From Streptomyces sp. NBC_01304 (GTDB lineage Bacteria > Actinomycetota > Actinomycetes > Streptomycetales > Streptomycetaceae), in NCBI RefSeq assembly GCF_035975855.1, contig NZ_CP109055.1, forward strand, positions 8,804,001 to 8,868,000: DNA of 64,000 nucleotides, given 5' to 3'. A program made the position numbers and the translations under genes. The notes under the pieces were generated by a model, which worked only from the letters and a program-made list of their open reading frames with translations, searched no databases and was not told where the DNA came from. Positions 53,966-61,873 of the stretch are shown one piece after another; the first letter of the stretch is position 1, and the number at the start of each line of letters is the position of its first letter.

Positions 53966-55173
53966 GCGCGGCTCCCCTCAACGGCGGTGGCGGGCAAGGG
54001 TAGTTGAACGACGACGGTGACCCCTTCGCCGGGTGCCCCGAGCACTTCGGCCGTGCCCCCGACCTCGGCGGCCCGCGTCCGCAGCCCCGGCAGCCCGAAG
54101 CCCTGCTGCGGCAGCCCCAGGTCGAAGCCGCGGCCCGAGTCCCGCACGCGGAGCGTCACCGAGCCCTCCGTGTACGCCAGCCGGACCCACACCCCGGCGC
54201 CGGACCCGGCGTGCTTGCGCACGTTGGCCAGCGCCTCCTGGCAGGCGCGCAGCGCCACCACCTCGACGCCGGGCGGCAGCGGCCGGGCCTCGCCGGTGAT
54301 GTCGACCTGGGCGTCGTGCCGTGCGCCCAGTCTGCGCAGCGCGTCGGGCAGTGAGCCGCCGTCCAGGTCGGCGGGGGCCCGGCCGGCGACCAGGGCGCGG
54401 GCCTCGGCGAGGTTGTGCCGGGCCGTCCGGGCCATGAGGTCCAGGTGGCGTCGCGCCCCCGCGGCGTCGTGTTCCAGCTCGGCGTCCACGGCCTGGATCA
54501 GCATGAGCACGCTGGTGAAGCCCTGCGCGAGGGTGTCGTGGATCTCGCGGGACATCCGCTCCCGCTCGGCCAGCGCCCCGCGCTCGGCGGACAGGCGGGC
54601 GTTCTCCTCCCGGCTGGCGTCCAACTCGGCGATCAGCGCGGCCCGTTCCTCGCTCTGCCCGATGATCCGCATGATCCAGAGACCGAACACCATCGAGAAA
54701 ACGAGCGTGACCGCTGCGGAGACGCAGTTGAAGAACAGGAGGGTGCCCTCGGGCCGCCACATCACGGCCCAGCCCACGACGGGCAGGACATTGACGACGG
54801 CGGCCGCGACCAGCGCCCGGCGGTCGTGCAGGGCCATGAAGCACTGTGGGATCAGGGCGAAGGAGGCCAGCCGGGTCTCCGGCGCCAGCACGGTGGCCGG
54901 CACGAAGATCAGGACGGCGACCGCCATGTAGCGCGCCGCCAGGCGGCGGTCCTCCCCCAGGGAGAGCAGGACCGGCCGCCCGGCCCACAGATACCAGGGC
55001 ACCAGGAGCGTGAACACCGCACAGGCCGTGATCCGCACCGCGAGCGGAGCGACCGACATCCCGCCGAGCACGAACACCACGGTGCCCAGCCACACCGTCG
55101 CGAAGTAGGCGTCCCAGCCGCGCCACACCCGGCTGTACACATCGGAGTCGCGCGGTCCGGAGGGTTCGCTCAT
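53962..55173 (-). CDS. Sensor histidine kinase (HisKA_3 type)
   Basis: The 403-residue protein has six hydrophobic segments (about 25-170) with almost no extracellular loops, a short coiled linker, the dimerisation/phosphorylation motif MSREIHDTLAQGFTSVL (His212), and the ATP-binding domain with EALANVRKHAGSGA (N-box) and RDSGRGFDL plus GLPGLRTRAAEVGG (G-boxes). Such short intramembrane sensors often respond through their paired transporter. ATG 55173 overlaps the permease stop; the stop overlaps the regulator start. Confidence 0.94.
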   Translation of the reverse strand: MSEPSGPRDSDVYSRVWRGWDAYFATVWLGTVVFVLGGMSVAPLAVRITACAVFTLLVPWYLWAGRPVLLSLGEDRRLAARYMAVAVLIFVPATVLAPETRLASFALIPQCFMALHDRRALVAAAVVNVLPVVGWAVMWRPEGTLLFFNCVSAAVTLVFSMVFGLWIMRIIGQSEERAALIAELDASREENARLSAERGALAERERMSREIHDTLAQGFTSVLMLIQAVDAELEHDAAGARRHLDLMARTARHNLAEARALVAGRAPADLDGGSLPDALRRLGARHDAQVDITGEARPLPPGVEVVALRACQEALANVRKHAGSGAGVWVRLAYTEGSVTLRVRDSGRGFDLGLPQQGFGLPGLRTRAAEVGGTAEVLGAPGEGVTVVVQLPLPATAVEGSRA

Positions 55174-56021
55174 CCGTCGCGCCGGTTCTTCCACCGGAAG
55201 GTCAGCAGACACAGCACCAATCCTCCGACGCACCAGGCCCCCAGCACCAGGGCGATGCGGCCGTACTCCCAACTCCCCGCCTGCTCCAGGACGTTCGCCG
55301 ACTCCGGCAGGAACACCCCGCGCAGCCCCTGGCACATCCACTTCAGCGGGAACAGCGCGCCGATGTTGAGCATCCAGTCCGGAATGGTGTCGATGGCGAT
55401 GTACACCCCGGAGATGAACTGCAGCACCAGGAAGGGCAGGACGACCACCGAGGTGGCGCTCCGGCCGGACTTCGGCACGGAGCTGATCGCGATGCCGAGC
55501 AGCGCACAGCCGGTGAGCCCGAGCAGGAAGACCCACCCGAAGGTCAGCCACTTCTCCGGACCGCCGGGCAGGTCCACGTCGTAGAGCGTGGTGCCGACGA
55601 GCAGCAGGACCGCGGTCTCCGCGAGCCCCGTGACCAGCACGAGCCAGAGCTTGCCCAGGAAGTACGCCGCGGGCGGCATCGGAGTGCCGCGCAGCCGGCG
55701 CAGCACCTTCTCGTCGCGCTCGATGGCGATGGAGATGCCGAGCGACTGGAAGCTGGTCGACATGATGCCGGCGGCCATCATCGCGGGAACGTACAGCTGA
55801 GAGGCGGTGATGCCCGCGCCCCGCACATCGTCCTTGAAGATCGACGCGAACAGGAACAGGAAGACGACGGGGAAGGCGAAGGTGAAGACCACCTGCTCAC
55901 GCAGCCGGAAGAACTGCTTCAGCTCCAGGGCGCCACGCTGCAGCCCGATGCTCCAGGCACCGGGCAGGCGCCGGTCGGTGGCGCGGGCGGGGGAGCGTAC
56001 GTCCGTGGTCGTCGTGGTCAT
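55170..56021 (-). CDS. ABC-2 type transporter permease
   Basis: The 283-residue permease has a soluble N-terminus and six transmembrane helices (first VVFTFAFPVVFLFLFASIF; last IALVLGAWCVGGLVLCLL), with the ABC-2 pattern VLPFLVLQFISGVYIAIDTIP near the fifth helix. It would export a lipid, peptide or drug with the ATPase. ATG 56021 overlaps the ATPase stop; its stop overlaps the kinase start. Substrate unknown. Confidence 0.93.
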   Translation of the reverse strand: MTTTTTDVRSPARATDRRLPGAWSIGLQRGALELKQFFRLREQVVFTFAFPVVFLFLFASIFKDDVRGAGITASQLYVPAMMAAGIMSTSFQSLGISIAIERDEKVLRRLRGTPMPPAAYFLGKLWLVLVTGLAETAVLLLVGTTLYDVDLPGGPEKWLTFGWVFLLGLTGCALLGIAISSVPKSGRSATSVVVLPFLVLQFISGVYIAIDTIPDWMLNIGALFPLKWMCQGLRGVFLPESANVLEQAGSWEYGRIALVLGAWCVGGLVLCLLTFRWKNRRDG

Positions 56022-56950
56022 CGCGCGCTCTCCGCTCCGGTGGTCTCCAGCGGCTGATCTGCCTGATCTTCCGGTACGTGTACGTCGTCGAGCTGCCCCG
56101 TGAGCCGCAGGTAGACGTCCTCCAGAGTGGGGCGGCCGATGCGCAGGCCGGGGATCTCGCCGTCGAAGCGCCCCGTCAGCTCGGCGACCGTGCGGGTCGG
56201 GGTCGCGGTGCGCTCGCTGCGCCGGGCCCCGTCGTGCTCGGTCCACTCGACGGTGGCCTCCGTGCCGAAGCGGTGGCGCAGTTCGGCGGGCTCGCCCTCG
56301 GCCACCACGCGGCCTGCCGCGATCACCGCGAGGCGCTGGGCGAGGGCCTCGGCCTCCTCCAGATAGTGCGTGGTGAGCACGATGGTGGTGCCCTCGGCGG
56401 CCAGCATCCGGATCAGCTCCCAGAACTGCCGCCTGGCCGCCGGGTCGAAACCGGTCGTCGGCTCGTCCAGGAGCAGCAGCTCGGGGCCGCCGATCACACC
56501 GAGTGCCACATCGAGGCGTCGCCGCTGACCGCCGGAGAGTGCCTTGACCCGGCTGCCGGCCTTCGTCCCGAGGCCCACCAGGTCGATGACGCTCTCCGGG
56601 TCACGAGGCTTCGGGTAATAGCGGGCGAAATGCCGCACCGTCTCTCGTACGGTCAACTCGGCGGGCGCCGACTCGTCCTGCCAGACGATCCCCACGCGCG
56701 AGCGCCAGTCGCGGGTCGCCGCGGCGGGGTCGGCACCGAGCACGGTGACCTCGCCCGCGTCGCGCGTCCGGTTGCCCTGCAGGATCTCCACCGTGGTGGA
56801 CTTGCCCGCGCCGTTCGGCCCGAGGATGCCGAAGACCTCGCCGGGCCGGATGGCCAGATCGATGCCATCGACGGCGATCACGTCGCCGTACCGCTTGCGC
56901 AATCCGCTGACGTCGACCGCGAGTTCCGCGTCTGTCGTGTGTGTGGTCAT
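56018..56950 (-). CDS. ABC transporter ATP-binding protein (DrrA-like)
   Basis: The 310-residue ATPase has Walker A GILGPNGAGKSTTVEIL (near 42-58), the Q-loop region VGIVWQDESAPAE, signature SGGQRRRLDVALG, Walker B LLLLDEPTTGFDP and the His switch LTTHYLEEAEALA. The C-terminal extension (about 220-310) is typical of the DrrA/daunorubicin resistance family. It is the first gene of the operon; ATG 56950 lies 137 bp from the divergent VKOR gene. Confidence 0.95.
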   Translation of the reverse strand: MTTHTTDAELAVDVSGLRKRYGDVIAVDGIDLAIRPGEVFGILGPNGAGKSTTVEILQGNRTRDAGEVTVLGADPAAATRDWRSRVGIVWQDESAPAELTVRETVRHFARYYPKPRDPESVIDLVGLGTKAGSRVKALSGGQRRRLDVALGVIGGPELLLLDEPTTGFDPAARRQFWELIRMLAAEGTTIVLTTHYLEEAEALAQRLAVIAAGRVVAEGEPAELRHRFGTEATVEWTEHDGARRSERTATPTRTVAELTGRFDGEIPGLRIGRPTLEDVYLRLTGQLDDVHVPEDQADQPLETTGAESAR

Positions 56951-57087
56951 GCCTAGAGGCTCTGGCCGAATGAGACGTTCCGGGACCGTCGGCCGTACCT
57001 CCTTATGTCCATCGAACGGTGGACACACACGCGCGTGCGGCACAATGACCCTGCCCCGCAGGCCAACAGAAGCGATGGATCGGCGTG

Positions 57088-57726
57088 ATGAGCAAGACGA
57101 CCACAGCGAACGACGTCTCCACCGACAACGAGGAGACCGGCGTCCCGCGGAGCGTCGGCGGCAGCCGGGCGCTCGCGATCCTGCTGGTGATCACCGGCGC
57201 GGCCGGACTGCTCGCCGCATGGGTCATCACCCTCGACAAGATCAAGTTGCTCGAGGACCCGAGCTACACGCCGGGCTGCAGCCTCAACCCCATCGTGTCC
57301 TGCGGCAACATCATGAAGTCCGAGCAGGCCGAGGTCTTCGGATTCCCCAACCCGATGCTGGGCCTGGTCACCTACGCGATCGTGATCGGCGTCGGAATGA
57401 GCCTGCTCGGCCGGGCCCGCTTCCCGCGCTGGTACTGGCTGACGCTGAACGCGGGGATGTTGTTCGGCGTCGGGTTCTGCACCTGGCTGATGTACCAGTC
57501 GCTTTACAACATCAACTCGCTGTGCCTGTGGTGCTGCCTGGCGTGGGTCGCCACGATCATCATGTTCTGGTACGTGACCTCGCACAATGTCCGTAACGGT
57601 CTGCTGGCCGCGCCCGGCTGGCTGCGTGGCTTCTTCGACGAGTTCACCTGGGTCCTGCCGGTGCTGCACATCGGGATCATCGGCATGCTGATCCTGACCC
57701 GCTGGTGGGAGTTCTGGACCAGCTGA
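57088..57726 (+). CDS. Vitamin K epoxide reductase (VKOR)-family protein
   Basis: VKOR re-oxidises DsbA-like proteins and passes electrons to quinones, so it supports disulfide formation outside the membrane. The 212-residue protein has five predicted helices, the loop pair YTPGCSLNPIVSCGNIM (Cys, Cys) and the active-site NSLCLWCCLAW (CLWC), both in the expected places. GTG 57085 is a possible start one codon earlier. It is divergent from the transporter operon. Confidence 0.93.
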   Translation: MSKTTTANDVSTDNEETGVPRSVGGSRALAILLVITGAAGLLAAWVITLDKIKLLEDPSYTPGCSLNPIVSCGNIMKSEQAEVFGFPNPMLGLVTYAIVIGVGMSLLGRARFPRWYWLTLNAGMLFGVGFCTWLMYQSLYNINSLCLWCCLAWVATIIMFWYVTSHNVRNGLLAAPGWLRGFFDEFTWVLPVLHIGIIGMLILTRWWEFWTS

Positions 57727-57805
57727 GCATCGCCCCACTAGCTGCTGACCTGCGGGTTCTTCGGTGGTCGGGGCGTTGTCAGTGGGGTGACATAGGGTTC
57801 TGGAC

Positions 57806-59200
57806 GTGGAGCCCGACCTCTTTACCGCAGCGGCCGAAGCACGGCAGGAGAAGGACCCGGCGAGCAGCCCGCTCGCGGTCCGGATGCGCCCGCGCACCCT
57901 GGACGAAGTCGTGGGCCAGCAGCACCTGTTGAAGCCGGGCTCACCGCTGCGCCGCCTCGTCGGCGAGGGCGAGGGAGGCCCGGCCGGACCGTCCTCGGTA
58001 CTGCTCTGGGGCCCGCCCGGCATCGGCAAGACGACCCTTGCGTACGTGGTCTCCAAGGCCACGAACAAACGCTTCGTCGAGCTCTCCGCGATCACCGCGG
58101 GCGTCAAGGAGGTCAGGGCCGTCATCGACGGCGCCCGCCGCGCGATGGGCGGGCACGGCAAGGAGACCGTCCTCTTCCTCGACGAGATCCACCGCTTCAG
58201 CAAGGCCCAGCAGGACTCCCTGCTGCCCGCGGTCGAGAACCGCTGGGTGACGCTCATCGCGGCCACGACCGAGAACCCGTACTTCTCGATCATCTCGCCG
58301 CTCCTCTCCCGCTCCCTGCTGCTCACCCTCGAATCGCTCACGGACGACGACCTGCGCGGACTGCTCCAGCGGGCACTGACCGACGAGCGCGGGCTGGGCG
58401 GCGCGGTCACCCTGCCCGAGGACGCCGAGGCGCACCTGCTGCGGATCGCCGGCGGCGACGCCCGCCGTGCGCTCACCGCCCTGGAGGCGGGCGCGGGATC
58501 GGCCCTCGCCAAGGGGGAGCAGGAGATCAGCCTGCAGACCCTGGAGGAGTCGGTCGACCGTGCGGCGGTGAAGTACGACCGGGACGGCGACCAGCACTAC
58601 GACGTGGCGAGCGCCCTCATCAAGTCGATCCGCGGCTCGGACGTGGACGCGGCGCTGCACTATCTGGCCCGCATGATCGAGGCGGGCGAGGACCCCCGTT
58701 TCATCGCGCGCCGCCTGATGATCTCGGCCAGCGAGGACATTGGCCTCGCCGACCCGACGGCACTGCCCACCGCGGTCGCCGCCGCCCAGGCGGTCGCCCT
58801 CATCGGCTTCCCGGAGGCCGCACTCACCCTCAGCCACGCCACGATCGCGCTGGCGCTCGCCCCCAAGTCGAACTCGGCCACGATGGCGATCGGCGCTGCA
58901 CTGGAGGACGTACGCAAGGGGCATGCGGGGCCGGTGCCACCGCACCTGCGGGATGGGCACTACAAGGGTGCGGCCAAGCTGGGGCATGCGCAGGGGTATG
59001 TCTATCCGCACGATGTGCCGGGCGGGATCGCGGCCCAGCAGTATGCGCCGGACACGATCCATGGCAAGCGGTACTACCAACCCACGCGGTACGGGGCCGA
59101 GGCGCGGTACGCCGACGTGGCGGACAGGGTGAGGGAACGCCTTGCGGGCGAGGGGCGCAGTGCGAAGCCGGTGTCGGATGCTCAGGGCGATGAGCGCTAG
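57806..59200 (+). CDS. rarA: Replication-associated recombination protein RarA (MgsA)
   Basis: The 464-residue AAA+ ATPase acts at stalled forks. It has the N-terminal part [16 protein letters not shown], Walker [15 protein letters not shown] (near 71), Walker [12 protein letters not shown], sensor [12 protein letters not shown], and the C-terminal tetramer domain with [23 protein letters not shown] 57806 starts it. The TAG stop (59198-59200) lies within the CTAG that borders a MITE-like element. Confidence 0.96.
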   Translation: MEPDLFTAAAEARQEKDPASSPLAVRMRPRTLDEVVGQQHLLKPGSPLRRLVGEGEGGPAGPSSVLLWGPPGIGKTTLAYVVSKATNKRFVELSAITAGVKEVRAVIDGARRAMGGHGKETVLFLDEIHRFSKAQQDSLLPAVENRWVTLIAATTENPYFSIISPLLSRSLLLTLESLTDDDLRGLLQRALTDERGLGGAVTLPEDAEAHLLRIAGGDARRALTALEAGAGSALAKGEQEISLQTLEESVDRAAVKYDRDGDQHYDVASALIKSIRGSDVDAALHYLARMIEAGEDPRFIARRLMISASEDIGLADPTALPTAVAAAQAVALIGFPEAALTLSHATIALALAPKSNSATMAIGAALEDVRKGHAGPVPPHLRDGHYKGAAKLGHAQGYVYPHDVPGGIAAQQYAPDTIHGKRYYQPTRYGAEARYADVADRVRERLAGEGRSAKPVSDAQGDER

Positions 59201-59399
59201 GGCCTGTCTTCAAACTCCCGCCTGCCCCGCGACGCCGCAGTGACATCAGCTGCTGCCGCAGCGGGCGCACGCTCGCCGCACCGGGCGAAAGACCAAGTAC
59301 GTCCAGTACGAGGGCTTCCACCCGGCACGCCGAGAGCACGCACCAGACGCCGCGGGGCCGCCCTTCGGGCGACGACGGGAGTTTGAAGACAGGCCCTAG
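59197..59399. mobile_element. MITE-like element with 24-bp perfect terminal inverted repeats
   Basis: The ends 59197-59220 and 59376-59399 are perfect 24-bp inverted repeats, beginning CTAGGGCCTGTCTTC. Both ends start with CTAG, which can be read as a 4-bp palindromic target duplication around 20-bp repeats. The 155-bp interior shows no transposase. The features fit a non-autonomous derivative of an IS5-type element. It is inserted exactly at the rarA stop codon without damaging it. Confidence 0.85.
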
Positions 59400-59422
59400 G
59401 CCCTGAGAGGTCTGTTGGTCGG

Positions 59423-59487
59423 CTGCGGGCCGGTGGGGGCTGGTCGCGCAGTTCCCCGCGCCCCTGCGGGGCGCCCCTGCGGGGCGC
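59423..59487 (-). repeat. Dispersed Streptomyces intergenic repeat, family 2, copy B
   Basis: Reverse complement of the 28632 copy with few changes. Here a 13-bp stretch, GCGCCCCTGCGGG, is tandemly doubled (59458-59470 and 59471-59483). It lies right after the MITE-like element. Confidence 0.83.
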
Positions 59488-59529
59488 ATCTGCCGAGCGG
59501 GACCCTCGCCCCGCACCTAGGCTCGGCCC

Positions 59530-60318
59530 ATGGGAGCAAGAGCGGCCGGAGTCACCGCAGCCCTGCTCATGGTGGTCACCCTCGCGGCAGCGGCCTGCAC
59601 CCCGCTCCAGCAAGAGCGCGCCGACGCCCGTTTCAGCCTGCCGCCCGGCGCCACCAAGCCGCCCCCCGGCACCAAGCCGACCCCGCAGCCCAAGCCGAGC
59701 CCGACCCCCTCTCCCTCGCCCACCCTGGCGAGCAAGGGCTTCCCGCCCAGCCCAGCCGCGGCCCGCGACCAACTGGCCAAGCTGCAGGTCGCCTGGGGCA
59801 AGAACTGGGAGACGTACAAGCGGGCGGAATTCGGTGAGACCTGGTCCGACGAGGTCGACGGCGTACCCGGCGGCCGCAACGGCTGCGACACCCGCGACGA
59901 CGTGCTCAGACGCGACTTGAAGGACATGCGCGAGGGCGACCGCAACGCCTGCGTCGTGATCTCCGGGATGCTGCACGACCCGTACACGGGCAAGGAGATC
60001 CCCTACTACTACCGCCGCGCCTCACAGATCGAGACCGACCACATCGTCGCCCTCGGCGCCGCCTGGCGGGCCGGCGCCTGGGCCTGGACTCCGCAGCAGC
60101 GCCTCAACTACGCCAACGACCTCGACGTACTGCTGGCCGTCGACAAGGCGACCAATGAGCTCAAGAGCAGCCAGACGCCCGACAAGTGGAAGCCGCGCAA
60201 GGAGTACTGGTGCGAGTACGGGCGCCGCTGGACCGGCATCAAAGCCAAGTACAAGCTGACGGTCACGGCACCCGAGAAGCTCGCCCTGCAGGACCTGCTC
60301 GCCGCCTGCCCCAAGTGA
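59530..60318 (+). CDS. Secreted lipoprotein with HNH-type (DUF1524) nuclease domain
   Basis: The 262-residue product has a lipoprotein signal (LAAAAC, Cys23), a Pro/Lys/Thr/Ser-rich linker, and a DUF1524/HNH domain with SQIETDHIVALGAAWRAGAW (catalytic DH near 170), NYANDLDVLLAVDKATN and the end WCEYGRRWTGIKAKY. It is probably a secreted, membrane-tethered nuclease. The start ATG 59530 is set by the signal peptide. It ends 18 bp from the convergent DUF2470 gene. Confidence 0.9.
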   Translation: MGARAAGVTAALLMVVTLAAAACTPLQQERADARFSLPPGATKPPPGTKPTPQPKPSPTPSPSPTLASKGFPPSPAAARDQLAKLQVAWGKNWETYKRAEFGETWSDEVDGVPGGRNGCDTRDDVLRRDLKDMREGDRNACVVISGMLHDPYTGKEIPYYYRRASQIETDHIVALGAAWRAGAWAWTPQQRLNYANDLDVLLAVDKATNELKSSQTPDKWKPRKEYWCEYGRRWTGIKAKYKLTVTAPEKLALQDLLAACPK

Positions 60319-60336
60319 CGCCCTGCCCGGGGCAGT

Positions 60337-61164
60337 TCAGTGCGCCGCGGCCTCGAAGAGCTGATGCATCGCCCGCCGCAACTCCACCACATCCCGCACC
60401 GGCTCCGGGAAGTCGAAGCGCGCATCGAAGACGCCGCCCGTCCGGGCCGCCCTGAACCGCACCCGCAGCCCGAACCGGTCGAGCGCCAGCGGCACCGCCC
60501 CGCCCTCGGCAAGCTCCGCCGCCCGCTCACCGAGCAGCCCGCCAAGGAGCTGGACGTGCTCGCCGTGCACCGCGTGCAGATGCTGGAGCAGCTCCGTCTC
60601 CTGTGCGTGCAGCGGATCCGCATGAGCCCGCGCGAAGTCCTCGGGCTCCACCGTCGAGGCCCCCCACAGGTCGTCGACCGAGGCCTCGCCCACCTCCAGC
60701 CGCAGCATCATCCGCCCCGGCTGGGCCATCCCCGGCAGCCGGGTCAACCAGCCCGAGATCCAGGCGCGGCCCCGGATACGCTGGGGGACGGAGACCGGTG
60801 CGACATCTGTGATCTCCAGCACGGCGGACAGCTCGTCGTCCTGGGCGTGCGTCGCGGCCCGCACCACCGGGGAATCGGCGGGCAGCACCAGAAACACGTC
60901 GCCGTCCGGGCCCACCGCCCGCTCGTCGGCCATCAGGTGCTCGGGGCGGGTGCCCTCCAGGCCCGGGACGAGGAGCACTCCGGAGCATGTACTCTGTACG
61001 AGAGTTCGTGTGCGTTCGGCTGCTGACGGCATCCGAGTGTTTTCAAGCCCGCTGGGACGCGGCTGACCACGATCTGATCGGACCTCCGTCATATCGATGC
61101 CCCTTGAGTCGGCGTCGGTCTCTGTGCTGTCCGTGACGTGTGTGGTTGTTCCACGGCGAGACAT
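60337..61164 (-). CDS. DUF2470 (HugZ-like C-terminal) protein, iron-box controlled
   Basis: The 275-residue product has an N-terminal split-barrel-like part (LVQSTCSGVLLVPGLEGTRP) resembling pyridoxamine-oxidase-fold proteins and a C-terminal DUF2470 domain (about 185-275: NxxH-like HAVHGEHVQLLGGLL, DRFGLRVRFRA, RARFDFPEPVRDVVELRRAM-like region). HugZ family proteins with this domain degrade haem. ATG 61164 is supported by AGGGAG just upstream, immediately followed by an iron box, which strongly suggests an iron-starvation role. Catalysis on haem is not shown. Confidence 0.85.
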   Translation of the reverse strand: MSRRGTTTHVTDSTETDADSRGIDMTEVRSDRGQPRPSGLENTRMPSAAERTRTLVQSTCSGVLLVPGLEGTRPEHLMADERAVGPDGDVFLVLPADSPVVRAATHAQDDELSAVLEITDVAPVSVPQRIRGRAWISGWLTRLPGMAQPGRMMLRLEVGEASVDDLWGASTVEPEDFARAHADPLHAQETELLQHLHAVHGEHVQLLGGLLGERAAELAEGGAVPLALDRFGLRVRFRAARTGGVFDARFDFPEPVRDVVELRRAMHQLFEAAAH

Positions 61165-61178
61165 GCGATCTCCCTAAC

Positions 61179-61197
61179 TAAGGTGAACCTTACCTAA
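61179..61197 (-). promoter_or_regulatory. DmdR1/IdeR-type iron box
   Basis: On the minus strand the 19-mer TTAGGTAAGGTTCACCTTA matches the actinobacterial iron-box consensus TTAGGTTAGGCTCACCTAA at 16 of 19 positions. It lies directly upstream of the Shine-Dalgarno of the DUF2470 gene and 23 bp before the rpsD start. Iron-loaded DmdR1 would repress the DUF2470 gene. Confidence 0.85.
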
Positions 61198-61220
61198 CCT
61201 ACTACGGAGGTCTGGAGAAC

Positions 61221-61835
61221 GTGCCTAACCAGTCGCGTCCCAAGGTCAAGAAGTCGCGTGCGCTCGGTATTGCGCTGACGCCGAAGGCTGTCAAGTACTT
61301 CGAGGCCCGCCCCTACCCGCCGGGCGAGCACGGCCGTGGCCGCAAGCAGAACTCGGACTACAAGGTCCGTCTGCTCGAGAAGCAGCGTCTCCGCGCTCAG
61401 TACGACATCTCGGAGAAGCAGCTGGTCCGTGCCTACGAGCGCGCCAGCAAGGTCCAGGGCAAGACCGGTGAGGCCCTGATCATCGAGCTCGAGCGCCGCC
61501 TCGACGCTCTGGTCCTGCGTTCGGGCGTCGCCCGCACCATCTACCAGGCCCGCCAGATGGTCGTCCACGGCCACATGGAGGTCAACGGCAAGAAGGTCGA
61601 CAAGCCTTCCTTCCGTGTCCGTCCCGACGACGTCGTCACCGTGCGCGAGCGCAGCCGCGAGAAGCACCCCTTCCAGGTTGCCCGCGAGGGTGGCTACGAC
61701 ACGGACGGCGAGACCCCGCGCTACCTCCAGGTGAACCTGAAGGCCCTGGCCTTCCGCCTGGACCGTGACCCGAACCGCAAGGAAATCCCGGTCATCTGCG
61801 ACGAGCAGCTCGTCGTCGAGTACTACGCCCGCTGA
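61221..61835 (+). CDS. rpsD: 30S ribosomal protein S4
   Basis: S4 starts 30S assembly on 16S rRNA. The 204-residue protein has KSRALGIALTPKAVKYFEAR and the S4 RNA-binding domain (about 95-155) with RLDALVLRSGVARTIYQARQ and VVHGHMEVNGKKVDKPSF. This version lacks the four-Cys zinc motif found in some S4 paralogues. It stands alone rather than in the rpsM-rpsK-rpoA cluster, as is normal for Streptomyces. GTG 61221 has GGAGG and GGAGA upstream. Confidence 0.97.
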   Translation: MPNQSRPKVKKSRALGIALTPKAVKYFEARPYPPGEHGRGRKQNSDYKVRLLEKQRLRAQYDISEKQLVRAYERASKVQGKTGEALIIELERRLDALVLRSGVARTIYQARQMVVHGHMEVNGKKVDKPSFRVRPDDVVTVRERSREKHPFQVAREGGYDTDGETPRYLQVNLKALAFRLDRDPNRKEIPVICDEQLVVEYYAR

Positions 61836-61873
61836 TCAGGCCCCACCGGCCGATCGAGGCGTAGCCCTCCGCG

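Noticed and set aside
59201..59400. Protein-coding gene on the minus strand inside the MITE-like element
   Set aside because: An open frame exists but is bounded by the inverted repeats, has no start signal and no recognisable transposase motif.
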